This document shows positions 10,134-19,740 of a DNA stretch of 64,000 nucleotides, piece by piece. Below the pieces are notes generated by a model, which saw only the letters and a program-made list of their open reading frames with translations, made no database searches and was not told where the DNA came from. The stretch lies in assembly GCA_024707255.1 (NCBI GenBank), contig JANQAC010000001.1, positions 1,426,001 to 1,490,000 of the forward strand. Direction: 5' to 3'. The stretch's first letter is position 1. Each line of letters begins with the position of its first letter. Source of the DNA: Asticcacaulis sp. (lineage in GTDB: Bacteria; Pseudomonadota; Alphaproteobacteria; Caulobacterales; Caulobacteraceae). The translations under genes were made by a program, and so were the position numbers.

Positions 10134-11012
10134 ATGCTCGACACCACAGATTTTGACCCCGCCCATTATGTCCTGATCATCAAGTGCCCGGATACGCGAG
10201 GCATCGTGGCGGCCGTCTCCGGCTACCTGAATGACAACGACATTTCGATCGTTGAATCCAACCAGTTCAACGATGCTTTGGGTGACATGTTCTATGTCCG
10301 CGTGGTGTTCCGGCAGGCCGGTCCGAAGATGCCGCCGATGCAGACCCTGCGTGACGGCTTCAAGCCGATCGCCCATCGTTTCTCGATGGACTGGGAGATT
10401 CACAGCTTGGCCAATAAGCCCAGGGTGCTGATCGCGGTATCGAAATTCGGCCATTGCCTGAATGAGTTGCTCTATCGCTGGCGGTCCGGCCTGCTGCCGG
10501 TCGATATTGTCTGCGTGATGTCAAACCACGACGATATGCGTTCCCTGGTCGAATGGAGCGGTATTCCTTATGTCTGCCTGCCGACGAAAGGTATTGGCAA
10601 GTCGGAGCAGGAGGCCGAGTTTCTCAAGCTGATCGAAGACTATCAGGCCGATCTGGTGGTGTTGGCGCGCTATATGCAAATCCTGTCCGACGACTTCGCG
10701 CGCAAACTGGAAGGCCGCTGCATCAATATCCACCACTCGTTCCTGCCCAGTTTCAAGGGGGCCAAGCCCTATCACCAGGCCCATGCGCGCGGCGTAAAGA
10801 TCATTGGTGCCACGGCGCACTATGTCACGTCGGATCTGGATGAGGGCCCGATCATCGAGCAGGACGTCCAGCGCGTCCATCACGGCCTGACGCCGGAACA
10901 ACTGGTGGCCATTGGCCAGGATATAGAGGCAAGGGTGCTGGCGCGGGCCGTGACCTGGCACGCCGAGCGCCGGGTGATTATCAACGGCGCGAAGACGGTT
11001 GTTTTCAGCTAA
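10134..11012 (+). CDS. purU: Formyltetrahydrofolate deformylase
   Basis: Hydrolyses 10-formyl-THF to THF and formate, balancing the one-carbon pool. The 292-residue protein has an N-terminal ACT domain (about 10-90, IIKCPDTRGIVAAVSGYL) and a C-terminal formyltransferase-fold catalytic domain containing INIHHSFLPSFKGAKPY and GATAHYVTSDLDEGPI. These carry the Asn-His-Asp residues of the family. The ATG at 10134 fits homologues, which start shortly before the ACT domain. Confidence 0.93.
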   Translation: MLDTTDFDPAHYVLIIKCPDTRGIVAAVSGYLNDNDISIVESNQFNDALGDMFYVRVVFRQAGPKMPPMQTLRDGFKPIAHRFSMDWEIHSLANKPRVLIAVSKFGHCLNELLYRWRSGLLPVDIVCVMSNHDDMRSLVEWSGIPYVCLPTKGIGKSEQEAEFLKLIEDYQADLVVLARYMQILSDDFARKLEGRCINIHHSFLPSFKGAKPYHQAHARGVKIIGATAHYVTSDLDEGPIIEQDVQRVHHGLTPEQLVAIGQDIEARVLARAVTWHAERRVIINGAKTVVFS

Positions 11013-11230
11013 AAGATAATCTTGAAAACGGCGATCCAGAAGATCGAGCAATAAACCGTCAGTCCCGCAAGTGTATAGATAAACGGATACTTGCGATCGT
11101 CGGTGGCGGTGCGAACATGCGCGCGGCTGCCGAATATACGGTCGAAATCCTGCTGCGCCATGAAGGCTGATATATAGGGCGCTTGTGCATAGCAGATGGC
11201 CGTAGCGGACTGGCGGGAAGTACTTTGCAT
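11009..11230 (-). CDS. Small membrane protein, unknown
   Basis: A 73-residue reading frame with one hydrophobic segment near the C-terminus (about 48-70, FIYTLAGLTVYCSIFWIAVFK). It converges on purU with a 4-bp overlap. The surrounding 0.9 kb is visibly richer in AT than its neighbours. No family is recognised. Together with the next gene it forms a pair of small C-terminally anchored proteins. Confidence 0.45.
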   Translation of the reverse strand: MQSTSRQSATAICYAQAPYISAFMAQQDFDRIFGSRAHVRTATDDRKYPFIYTLAGLTVYCSIFWIAVFKIIF

Positions 11231-11406
11231 AAGGGTCTGGGGGCTAGAGGGACGAAAAACGCTTATTTGGGGTATTACGCGCGCGGAATCTGGCTTTTTT
11301 GGGTTTAAAAAAGAAATTGGTCATAAAAAATTAATACATTTGTCAAAAGCGCCCATAGCGATTCGCTTTCAATGACAAAAATACTCCCAATCTGACTTTG
11401 GGTTTG

Positions 11407-11802
11407 TTACCGGTTCAAAAGCTTGATGATTGCGTAGGCTATGCCAAACCACACTGCGCTGCAGATAATAAATGTGGCAGCCAGCGTGATGGCAAATGGA
11501 ATTTTCTTTTCAGTCGTATCCTGAATGCCCTGGTCTGCCTCGGATTGCGAAGGCAGGGGCGTATAGCTCAACAGGTATGATGCTTCATTCTTTTTGACCG
11601 TATCGTCAAAACCGAAGGTTTCGCTCGGAACATATTTCGCCAAAACAGGTACTCCACTAACACTATAATACACCAAATACGCTAATTTTTTCGCCAGAGT
11701 CAAAAAATTAACCAGATGAGAGCCCCTTTCAGGTAAATTTTGTCTTAATACCGGCACCCTCACTTTGAAATAGTGAGCCCTGATTCTTCGTTTTCCGGAC
11801 AT
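11407..11802 (-). CDS. Hypothetical protein with C-terminal membrane anchor
   Basis: A 131-residue protein. The first two thirds are polar with a basic start (MSGKRRIRAHYFKVRVPVL), and one transmembrane helix lies at about 103-128 (IPFAITLAATFIICSAVWFG). The ATG at 11802 is preferred over one 63 bases upstream because AAAGGTG precedes it. AT-rich codon use contrasts with the neighbouring housekeeping genes and suggests accessory origin. Function unknown. Confidence 0.5.
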   Translation of the reverse strand: MSGKRRIRAHYFKVRVPVLRQNLPERGSHLVNFLTLAKKLAYLVYYSVSGVPVLAKYVPSETFGFDDTVKKNEASYLLSYTPLPSQSEADQGIQDTTEKKIPFAITLAATFIICSAVWFGIAYAIIKLLNR

Positions 11803-11960
11803 GGCCGCACCTTTATCCAATATCAAATTTTTGTGCGCAACCAAGACGGTGCTGCGATGCAGCATTGCTTGTATCTCTTTACCAGTCAGGCGCTTTTGAA
11901 TACTGGAGTGCCGATTTTATGCGTGCATTGATACTTGATCACTGCAAAGCAATAAAGGCT

Positions 11961-13166
11961 TCAAGCCGCCGATGCCTTTCGGATGAAAGGCACCTTTAGG
12001 GTCAGATAGGTGCCGGCGCGCCATAGCCATTCCAGGGGGCCATAAAGGAAGCCTTTGAACCACATATGGGCGAAGACGACCTGGGCGATAAAGGCCGGGA
12101 TAGCGATCAGAACAGCGGTGGATTGCAGCATGGTGGCGTGAAGCCCCAGGCCGAAACTGTAGAAGACTGGCACGAAGATGACCGACTGCAGCACATAAAG
12201 CGTCAGGGTCATTCGGCCCGCCGGGGCCAGCAGGTTCAGCAGGCCATGCGCGAAGCCGTAATAGAGGCAGAGGAAGCCCATCATCAGCACGGTCATCAGG
12301 CTCAGGTCGAACCAGCCGGAAAGCATGGTATCCCACAGGCTGCGCGGCATGAATACGGCCTCGGATGTCGGCATCAGCGCCACCAGGATCGGCTTGCCGT
12401 ATGTCAGGCCGATGGCGCAGATGCCGGCTATGGCCAGGGCGACCAGGCGGAAGCGGATAAAGCGCTGGGGTTGGCTGAAGAAGTGGATGCGGCCCAGCAC
12501 CATGCCGATCAGTGACAGGCCCAAAATCTGGCTCAGGCGGCCGGACTCATACATGAAGGACCACTTGAAGGGATGGCCGTCCACCCAGTTCATGCGTATG
12601 GTTTCCAGCAGGCTCTTGCCGGTGAGATAGGCTTCGGGTGTGGCGGCGGTCCAGAAGCCTGGGGCCTTGTTGGCCCAGGCGGCGCCATTCAGCGCGCTGA
12701 TGATCTGGAAAATCTGTATCGGCTGGAGCAGGAAGAAAACGCCGAGCGCCACAAGCAGGGCATTCGATTTCAGGCGATAGAAAGGTACGAGGAACACGCC
12801 CATCAGTGCCAGGACTTCCAGCACATCGCCGCGATACCACAGACCGTGGATGATGCCGATCAGGCCCAGCAGGGCCAGCCGCCACAGGAAACGGACAGTG
12901 AAATCGACACCGCGCTTGGCGGCGCGATCCATGATGATGAAGAAGGACACGCCGAAGCACAGGGCCAGCAGCGAAAAGGATTTGCCCGCGAAGGTGGTGA
13001 AGATGATGTTATGCCACAGAAGCTGCGTCGGGTCAGTGGTCGGGTGCGCCCAGTAGAGTTCATAAAGCTCCGGCATATGCACCAGGAACAGCCCCATCAG
13101 GGCGAAGCCGCGCAGGGCATCCAGCCCCTCCATGCGAGGTACAAAATCCGGTTTCAGCGCAGCCAT
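11961..13166 (-). CDS. DUF418 (YeiB-like) polytopic membrane protein
   Basis: A 401-residue integral membrane protein. It begins with the DUF418/acyltransferase-like signature RMEGLDALRGFALMGLFLVHMPE, has about ten hydrophobic segments, and ends with the typical DUF418 C-terminal region (LYVLQSVIFVPVFYSFGLG, WFKGFLYGPLEWLWR). Members are thought to be envelope proteins, but no reaction is established. The start at 13166 follows GGGGGTG. It is divergent from rbfA. Confidence 0.85.
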   Translation of the reverse strand: MAALKPDFVPRMEGLDALRGFALMGLFLVHMPELYELYWAHPTTDPTQLLWHNIIFTTFAGKSFSLLALCFGVSFFIIMDRAAKRGVDFTVRFLWRLALLGLIGIIHGLWYRGDVLEVLALMGVFLVPFYRLKSNALLVALGVFFLLQPIQIFQIISALNGAAWANKAPGFWTAATPEAYLTGKSLLETIRMNWVDGHPFKWSFMYESGRLSQILGLSLIGMVLGRIHFFSQPQRFIRFRLVALAIAGICAIGLTYGKPILVALMPTSEAVFMPRSLWDTMLSGWFDLSLMTVLMMGFLCLYYGFAHGLLNLLAPAGRMTLTLYVLQSVIFVPVFYSFGLGLHATMLQSTAVLIAIPAFIAQVVFAHMWFKGFLYGPLEWLWRAGTYLTLKVPFIRKASAA

Positions 13167-13250
13167 GTTCACCCCCGTTATAAGTATGGTTTTTCCCTGC
13201 ATAGCGCAGGAATTGCATTTTTGAATAGAAAAATCAGCAGAAGCGCCTAT

Positions 13251-13724
13251 ATGGACCGGATGAAACGTTCCTTTAAAGACAAGCACCACGGCCGCGCGCC
13301 GGCCGAACTGGGGCCGTCCCAGCGCCAGTTGCGCGCTGGTGAACTGGTGCGCCACGCCCTGGTCGAAATCCTGCGCGAAGAAGAGATTCACGATGAGGCG
13401 CTGCATAATGTCTCGATCACGGTCACCGAAGTGCGCTGCTCGCCCGACCTGCGCCATGCGACCGTGTTTGTTGAACCGCTCGGCGCGGGATTGAATGGCG
13501 TAACCATCACCAAGGAACAGATCGGCCCTGCGGTCGATGCACTGAACCGGCATTCGAAATTCCTTCGCGGTATTCTCGGCAAGCATATCGAGATGAAGTT
13601 CACGCCCGACCTGCGCTTCTTGCATGACGAAAGCTTCAATGAAGCCGCGCGCATCGATGCGCTGTTCATGCGTCCGGATATTGCGCGTGATCTGCATCAT
13701 GATGATGAAGACGAAGAGGATTAA
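13251..13724 (+). CDS. rbfA: 30S ribosome-binding factor A
   Basis: RbfA aids late 30S maturation and cold adaptation. The core matches the family: SQRQLRAGELVRHALVEILREEEIHD, ITVTEVRCSPDLRHATVFVEPLG and LNRHSKFLRGILGKHIEMKFTPDLRFLHDESF. A short acidic tail (DDEDEED) ends the protein. A second in-frame ATG at 13260 is an equally possible start. Position before truB-rpsO-pnp is conserved, though purU and the DUF418 gene separate it from infB here. Confidence 0.92.
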   Translation: MDRMKRSFKDKHHGRAPAELGPSQRQLRAGELVRHALVEILREEEIHDEALHNVSITVTEVRCSPDLRHATVFVEPLGAGLNGVTITKEQIGPAVDALNRHSKFLRGILGKHIEMKFTPDLRFLHDESFNEAARIDALFMRPDIARDLHHDDEDEED

Positions 13725-13732
13725 GTAAGAAA

Positions 13733-13872
13733 CCCCACCACCACGCCTTCGGCGCGGTCCCCCTCCCCCATCAAAGATGGGGAGGTATAAGGTTTTCTTT
13801 TTCTTTTACCTCCCCAGTTTACTGGGGAGGGGACCGCACAACGACGCGAAGCGGCTAGATGCGGTGGTGGGG
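13733..13872. repeat. Foldback intergenic palindromic element
   Basis: A gene-free stretch between rbfA and truB. The ends are inverted repeats (CCCCACCACC near 13733, GGTGGTGGGG ending at 13872). Inside lie two hairpins built on CCTCCCC...GGGGAGG (about 13760-13785 and 13808-13831). The whole can fold as a branched structure. The element at 48080-48210 shares the CCTCCCC/GGGGAGG building block. Confidence 0.7.
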
Positions 13873-13901
13873 ATTCTTGCTTTCTTACATTTGGAGGCCA
13901 C

Positions 13902-14852
13902 TTGGCACGTAAGAAAAAAGGCGAGGCGATCCACGGCTGGGTCTGCTTCGACAAACCGCTGGAAATGACCTCGACCTCGGCGGTCGGCAAGATCCGCTGG
14001 CTGTTCCAGGCGCAGAAGGCCGGTCACGCCGGCACGCTTGATCCGCTGGCGACCGGCATATTGCCGATCGCACTCGGCGAAGCGACCAAGACCGTGCCGT
14101 ACCTTATGGAAGCCGACAAGGTCTACAGCTTCACCATCACCTTCGGCCGCACGACCGATAGTTATGACGCCGAAGGCCGCACCATTGCCGAATCCGATGC
14201 GCGCCCGACGCGCGAGGCCGTCGAAGCCGCCATTCCGCAGTTCATCGGCCAGATCGACCAGGTGCCGCCGGCGTTTTCCGCCATCAAGGTCGATGGCAAG
14301 CGCGCTTATGACCTGGCCCGCGAAGGCGTCGAGGTTGAGCTGAAGGCCCGCGAGATCGAGGTATTCGACCTGACGCTCGATGCTTTCGACACCGAAACCG
14401 CCAGCTTTACGCTCCATTGCGGCAAGGGCACCTATGTCCGCTCGATCGCGCGCGACATCTGCCTGGAACTGGGTGTTTGCGGTCATGTCACCACGCTTCG
14501 CCGCGAGGCGGTGGGTGCGTTTGAAACAAAAGACTCAATAACACTGGAAAAGCTTGAGGAATTAGTGCATAGGAACGCCCATCTTGAGGCTTTACTTGGC
14601 GTAGAGACGGCACTGGACGACATCCCGGGCCTGCCTGTGACGCAAGATGAGGCCGCAAGATTGAAGCAGGGACGCGACCTTGCCCTTCTGCCCCGCCAGA
14701 TTGAACAGCTTCGAGCGGCTCTGAAAGCCCGTCATGACGACGGCTATCTGGAGTTTCCCGATACGGTTCAGGCGGTACTGAATGGACAGGTTCTCGCTCT
14801 GTGTACCTTACGCGACCGGACATTACACCCGGCTCGTATCTTAAACCTATAG
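13902..14852 (+). CDS. truB: tRNA pseudouridine(55) synthase
   Basis: Isomerises U55 in the tRNA T-loop. The TTG start at 13902 follows GGAGG. The catalytic motif [16 protein letters not shown] carries the nucleophilic Asp. Further TruB motifs are [22 protein letters not shown] and [11 protein letters not shown]. The 316-residue length and C-terminal PUA-like region are normal. Confidence 0.95.
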   Translation: MARKKKGEAIHGWVCFDKPLEMTSTSAVGKIRWLFQAQKAGHAGTLDPLATGILPIALGEATKTVPYLMEADKVYSFTITFGRTTDSYDAEGRTIAESDARPTREAVEAAIPQFIGQIDQVPPAFSAIKVDGKRAYDLAREGVEVELKAREIEVFDLTLDAFDTETASFTLHCGKGTYVRSIARDICLELGVCGHVTTLRREAVGAFETKDSITLEKLEELVHRNAHLEALLGVETALDDIPGLPVTQDEAARLKQGRDLALLPRQIEQLRAALKARHDDGYLEFPDTVQAVLNGQVLALCTLRDRTLHPARILNL

Positions 14853-14874
14853 CTTCTCAATAAGGAGAAACCCG

Positions 14875-15144
14875 ATGTCGATTACTGCTGATCGCAAGAC
14901 AGAAGTCATCAAGACCCACGCTCGTACCGCCAATGACACCGGCGGCGCCGAAGTTCAGATTGCGATCCTCTCGGAACGCATCGCCAACCTCACCGAGCAC
15001 TTCAAGGAACACAAGAAGGACAACCACAGCCGCCGCGGCCTCCTGAAAATGGTATCGCAGCGTCGTCGCCTTCTCGACTACCTGAAGAACCGTCACGCCG
15101 ATCGTTACGCGGCGATCATCGAAACCCTCGGCCTGCGCCGCTAG
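14875..15144 (+). CDS. rpsO: 30S ribosomal protein S15
   Basis: An 89-residue S15 with the family sequences [42 protein letters not shown] and [19 protein letters not shown] precedes the ATG. It binds 16S rRNA in the platform. The rpsO-pnp order is widely conserved. Confidence 0.97.
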   Translation: MSITADRKTEVIKTHARTANDTGGAEVQIAILSERIANLTEHFKEHKKDNHSRRGLLKMVSQRRRLLDYLKNRHADRYAAIIETLGLRR

Positions 15145-15158
15145 GTTTTGCGACTACC

Positions 15159-15186
15159 AAGGGCTTGGGGGCAACCTCAGGCCCTT
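15159..15186 (+). other. Hairpin between rpsO and pnp
   Basis: AAGGGC and GCCCTT pair around an interior containing GG and CC. No T-run follows, so it is more likely a processing or partial-termination hairpin. The remainder of 15145-15424 holds no gene and would form the pnp leader. Confidence 0.4.
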
Positions 15187-15424
15187 CTCCATGATTAGCC
15201 GCTCTCAAGCAGCGATAGCGGTAGGGCAACTAAAAAGACTCGCCATATCGGCGATTATACACCCCGGTCGGAATATCTGGCCTGCTAAATACACCCCGCG
15301 AAACATCGGTTTCGCTTATACGCTGGGCCAAAACGAAAAGGCCCCTTACACGCGCCGCTTAATCGATAAGCGGCCACCTCCCGAACGGCATGGGGCTGTT
15401 CCGGAGCCGAATGAAAGAAACGAA

Positions 15425-17666
15425 ATGTTCGACATCAAAAGAAAATCCATCGACTGGGCGGGCCGCAAGTTCACCCTGGAAACCGGCCGTGTCGCCCGTC
15501 AGGCCGATTCCGCCGTGCTGGCCACCTACGGTGAGACCACCGTCCGCCACCGTTGTTTACGCGCGCAAGCCGAAGCCCGGCCAGGACTTCTTCCCGCTGA
15601 CCGTCAACTATCAGGAAAAGACCTTCGCCGCTGGCAAGATCCCCGGTGGTTATTTCAAGCGCGAAGGCCGTCCGTCGGAAAAAGAAACCCTGGTCTCGCG
15701 CCTGATCGACCGTCCGATCCGCCCGCTGTTCGTCAAGGGCTTCAAGAACGAAGTGCAGGTTGTCTGCACCGTCCTGTCGCACGACATGGAAAATGATCCG
15801 GATATCGTCGCCATGGTCGCGGCTTCTGCCGCCCTGACCTTCTCCGGCGTGCCGTTTATGGGCCCTATCGGTGGTGCCCGCGTCGGCGTGATCGACGGCG
15901 AATACGTCCTGAACCCGACCCTAGACCAGATGAAGGACTCGGAACTCGACCTCGTTGTCGCCGGCACCCAGGATGCCCTGATGATGGTGGAATCGGAAGC
16001 CAAGGAACTGTCGGAAGACAAGATGCTCGGCGCCCTGATGTTCGCTCACCGCGGTATGCAGCCGATGATCGACGCCATCCTCGAAATGGCTGAACACGTC
16101 GCCAAGGAACCGTTCGACTTCGAAGCCGAAGATTTCTCGGGCATCGTTGCCGACATCAAGAAGCTGGTTGGCCAGGACATCCGCGACGCCTACACCATCC
16201 AGGAAAAGCACCCGCGCCACGAAGCCGTTGGCGCCGCCAAGTCCAAGGCCGCCGAAGCGCTCGTCGTCTCGGAAGCCAATCCGAACGGTGTCGACGCCGC
16301 CAAGTTCGGCGCCGCCTTCAAGGAATGTGAAGCCGAAGTCCTGCGCCGCGACATCATCGAGCACGGCAAGCGCGTTGACGGCCGTGCCGTCGACAAGGTC
16401 CGCTCGATCGTCTCGGAAGTCGGCATCCTGCCGCGCACCCACGGTTCGGCCCTGTTCACCCGCGGTGAAACCCGTGCCCTGGTCGTCGCCACTCTCGGCA
16501 CCGGCGATGATGAGCAGTTCATCGACGCCCTGGAAGGTACGTACAAGGAAAAGTTCCTCCTGCACTACAACTTCCCTCCGTATTCGGTTGGTGAAACCGG
16601 CCGCATGGGTTCGCCCGGCCGCCGCGAAATCGGCCACGGCAAGCTGGCCTGGCGCGCGGTCCGCCCGATGCTCCCGGCCGCGGAAGATTTCCCCTATACG
16701 ATCCGTCTGGTCTCGGAAATCACCGAGTCGAACGGCTCCTCTTCGATGGCGACCGTCTGTGGGTCTTCGCTGGCCCTGATGGACGCCGGTGTGCCGCTGA
16801 AGTCGCCGGTTTCGGGTATCGCCATGGGTCTGATCCTGGAGCCGTCCGGCGAATACGCCATCCTGTCCGACATCCTGGGTGACGAAGATCACCTCGGCGA
16901 CATGGACTTCAAGGTGGCCGGTTCGGCCAACGGCATTACCTCGCTGCAAATGGACATCAAGGTGGCCGGCATCACTGAGGAAATCATGACCAAGGCGCTG
17001 CGTCAGGCCAGCGCAGGTCGTCTGCACATCCTGGAAGAAATGAACAAGGCCATCTCCGGTGCGCGTGAAGAGCTGGGTGAATTCGCGCCGAAGATCGAAA
17101 CCATCAAGATCGCCACGGACAAGATCCGCGAAGTGATCGGCACCGGCGGCAAGGTCATCCGCGAAATCGTCGAAAAGACGGGCGCCAAGATCGACATCGC
17201 CGACGACGGCACCATCAAGATCTCGGCTTCGGAACAATCGAAGATCGACGCCGCCCGCGATTGGGTGAAGTCTATCGCCTCGGAGCCGGAAGTCGGCGCC
17301 ATCTACAAGGGCAAGGTCGTGAAGGTCGTCGATTTCGGCGCGTTCGTGAACTTCTTCGGCGCCAAGGACGGCCTCGTCCATATCTCGCAGATCAAGAACG
17401 AAAAGGTCGGCAAGACCTCGGATGTTCTTAATGAAGGCGACGAAGTGAAGGTGAAGTTCTTAGGGTTCGACGATCGTGGCAAGACGAAGCTGTCCATGAA
17501 GGTGGTCGATCAGGAAACTGGCGAAGACCTGACGGAAAAGCTGGCGGCGGAACGTGCTGCTCGTGTGGCTTCCGGTGAAGAGCCTGAGCTGGAAGCGGCT
17601 GAAGGTGGTGATCGTCCGGATCGTGGCGAGCGTTCGAGCCGTCCGCGCCGTCCGCGCAGAGACTAA
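15425..17666 (+). CDS. pnp: Polyribonucleotide nucleotidyltransferase (frameshifted)
   Basis: PNPase degrades RNA phosphorolytically as part of the degradosome. Two RNase PH domains are present ([44 protein letters not shown]), then KH ([20 protein letters not shown]) and S1 ([28 protein letters not shown]). The frame changes at 15545: [40 protein letters not shown] in the first frame continues as [18 protein letters not shown] in another. Homologues have a Leu at the junction, so two missing bases is as likely as one extra. Length is about 746 residues, with an Arg-rich tail. Confidence 0.93.
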
Positions 17667-17686
17667 GCGCCGGAGACTTACGGGGT

Positions 17687-17760
17687 GAAGGGGCCTGCGG
17701 CCCCTTCGTCTTTCTCTTAAAAAAGCCTGCCATCCCTTTTTGAGGATGGCAGGCTTTTTT
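17687..17760 (+). terminator. Double terminator after pnp
   Basis: Hairpin one is GAAGGGGCC-TGC-GGCCCCTTC (17687-17707), followed by a T-rich run. Hairpin two pairs the arm ending GCCTGCCATCC with GGATGGCAGGC and ends in six T residues (17719-17760). The second is flanked by A and T runs and works in both directions. Confidence 0.9.
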
Positions 17761-17860
17761 ATTTAAGGTGAGGGGTCACGGACCCCTCAACCCCATAACT
17801 CGATAGCGCGTGTGACAAAGTTCGCGCTACTACGAAAGTAACTCTGACTAAACTTATTAT

Positions 17861-18214
17861 TTAGTCGATAATTTTGCCAGACATGCAAACAGGTACTTTA
17901 AATGAAATCCGATGAAACAACTGCGACGATGATGAATTGCTTTCATCATTCTTCATGCCGCCTTTCCCGTTCAAACCAATAACAGAAAGTACCTTAATTT
18001 CTCCGCCGGCACTTCTTTCAGATGATTTCGTTGTATCGGCGTTTTCTGAAACTGCGATAGACACATCGAATTCAATGTAAGTAATTTCAGAAACGAGTTT
18101 TCTGTTAATTGTAGCTGGTGAAATCGCAATTAAATGTCGTGATTTAGATTTTGCGTTTTCAACACCGAGAGCAATTTCACTAAGAGTTTCCTCTATCAAT
18201 TCACTTAACTTCAT
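17861..18214 (-). CDS. Small Trypco2-like domain protein (tentative)
   Basis: A 117-residue protein. It has an N-terminal helix (MKLSELIEETLSEIALGVENA), a beta-rich centre with YIEFDVSIAVSE, a Gly/Ser stretch (GLNGKGGMKNDESNSSS) and a final RISFKVPV strand. This pattern resembles small proteins assigned to the trypsin-co-occurring Trypco2 group linked to conflict systems. That resemblance is from memory. The gene is AT-rich, stands alone between pnp and a pentapeptide-repeat gene, and has no protease or STAND ATPase nearby. Function unknown. Confidence 0.5.
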   Translation of the reverse strand: MKLSELIEETLSEIALGVENAKSKSRHLIAISPATINRKLVSEITYIEFDVSIAVSENADTTKSSERSAGGEIKVLSVIGLNGKGGMKNDESNSSSSQLFHRISFKVPVCMSGKIID

Positions 18215-18294
18215 GACGAATCCTCGACATAGAAAGAATAAAAGCTAACATAGTGATAGCTCATTAAAAATTCCAAACGTCAAATTTAAAGCCT

Positions 18295-18978
18295 ATGACC
18301 GCTCCCACCACCATCACCGATCAAATCCTCGACCGTAACGCCTTGCTCCTGCTGGCCAATAAGGGCGAGCCGGTTACCCTGCTCGGCTGCGAACTGGATG
18401 AGGTCGATCTGTCCGATCTGATCCTCAATGGCTGGGTGTTCGATCAGTGCTTGTTCCGCAAGGCGAAGTTTGTCAGCGCCAGGCTGGATGGCGCGCAATT
18501 TATCTCCTGCAAGGGCGCGCACGCCGATTTCACCAGCGCTGACCTGGCCGAATCCCGCTTCACCGCCTGCGATTTCAACAACAGCAAATTTCGTGGTGCC
18601 ACGGTCTCACAGGCACAGTTCCGTCGCTGCAAGCTCACCGGCGCCAATTTCAATGACGCCAAGGCGCTCGATGTCCTTTTCGAGGAAACCCGCCTGAACG
18701 ACGCCAAGCTGCGTAATTTCGCCTTCAACAAGCAGACACTGAAGTCGCTCGACCTGACCAATGCCGAGCTTCAGCGTTGCGATTTCCGCGGCGTGACCTT
18801 CGAGGATTGCAGCTTGCGCGATGCCGTCCTGACCGATGCCCGTTTTGAAGGCGCCGACCTGCGCGGCACCGATATCGGTGGGGTCCGGCTGGAGGACGCC
18901 CGCCGCTTCAAGGGCGCGACCATTTCCCGCGCCCAGGCGGCGGAACTGCTGTCAGAGCTCGGCCTGCACGTCCGTTAA
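18295..18978 (+). CDS. Pentapeptide-repeat protein
   Basis: 227 residues made mostly of A(D/N)(L/F)xx-type units, for example LDGAQFISC, ADFTSADLAESRF, SKFRGATVSQAQFRRCKLTGANF and ARFEGADLRGTDI. These build a right-handed quadrilateral beta-helix. The length is similar to the gyrase-protecting Qnr/MfpA group, but I see no diagnostic loop, and pentapeptide proteins have many roles. The 3' end faces cysH. Confidence 0.85.
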   Translation: MTAPTTITDQILDRNALLLLANKGEPVTLLGCELDEVDLSDLILNGWVFDQCLFRKAKFVSARLDGAQFISCKGAHADFTSADLAESRFTACDFNNSKFRGATVSQAQFRRCKLTGANFNDAKALDVLFEETRLNDAKLRNFAFNKQTLKSLDLTNAELQRCDFRGVTFEDCSLRDAVLTDARFEGADLRGTDIGGVRLEDARRFKGATISRAQAAELLSELGLHVR

Positions 18979-18981
18979 GGG

Positions 18982-19728
18982 TTAAATCCCCTCGCCGCCA
19001 TAAATCGGATTGTGGATGCCGCACTCGACTTTTTCTGAGTCGGCCCAGCGGCCGGAGCGGGCGTCCTCACCGGCAGCCACCGGCTTGGTGCAGGTAAAGC
19101 AGCCGATCGACGGAAAGCCCTGTTCGACCAGCGGATGCGGCGGCAGGTCATGGTTCTTGAAATAGGCGGTGATATCGTCGGCGGTCCACGTGGCCAGCGG
19201 ATTGACCTTGAAATGCTTGCCGTCGAATTCGACGATCGGCAGTTTCGTGCGCGTGGCGCTCTGGTGGCGCTTGCGGCCGGAAATCCAGGCGCCATAGCCT
19301 ACCATGAAGCGATTCAGCGGCCGCACCTTGCGCAGGTCACAGCAGGCGTCCGGATTGGTGCGCCACAGGGTGTTCTTGCTGTCTTCCGTGCTGGCTTCCT
19401 CCGCATCGGCCTTGAGATTGACCAGGTTGGTCAGGCCGAGCTTTACCACCAGTTCATCGCGGTACTGGAGGGTCTGGAAAAAATGCCGGTCGGTATCGAG
19501 GAAGATGACGGGCAGGTTCGGCTCGACCTGCGCCACCATGTGCAGCAGCACGGCGGAATCGGCGCCGAAGGACGACGACAGGGTGATGTCGCCGATAAAT
19601 TCTTCAGTTATCGCTTTCTGCAGGATTTCCTGCGCGGTCAGGTGTTCCCAGGCCGCGCTCAGGGCTTCGGCGCGCAGTGACCCGTGCGTCTTTTTCTGGT
19701 CTTTCAGTATGTCGATCAGGATCGTCAT
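18982..19728 (-). CDS. cysH: Assimilatory adenylyl-sulfate (APS) reductase, CysH family
   Basis: Reduces activated sulfate to sulfite. The 248-residue protein has the PP-loop SSSFGADSAVLLHM and the motif SGRKRHQSATR. Two cysteine pairs, CCDLRK and GCFTCTKP, are the CC...CxxC arrangement that binds a 4Fe-4S cluster and marks APS rather than PAPS reductases. The catalytic C-terminal Cys is in KVECGIH. It is the last gene of a minus-strand sulfate operon. Confidence 0.93.
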   Translation of the reverse strand: MTILIDILKDQKKTHGSLRAEALSAAWEHLTAQEILQKAITEEFIGDITLSSSFGADSAVLLHMVAQVEPNLPVIFLDTDRHFFQTLQYRDELVVKLGLTNLVNLKADAEEASTEDSKNTLWRTNPDACCDLRKVRPLNRFMVGYGAWISGRKRHQSATRTKLPIVEFDGKHFKVNPLATWTADDITAYFKNHDLPPHPLVEQGFPSIGCFTCTKPVAAGEDARSGRWADSEKVECGIHNPIYGGEGI

Positions 19729-19740
19729 AGCGGGAGGTCC

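Noticed and set aside
15921..17381. A 486-codon minus-strand frame opposite pnp
   Set aside because: Same shadow effect; pnp domains are unambiguous.
18295..18978. A Qnr-type quinolone resistance gene
   Set aside because: Length and repeats fit pentapeptide proteins in general, but no Qnr-specific loop or conserved sequence is visible.
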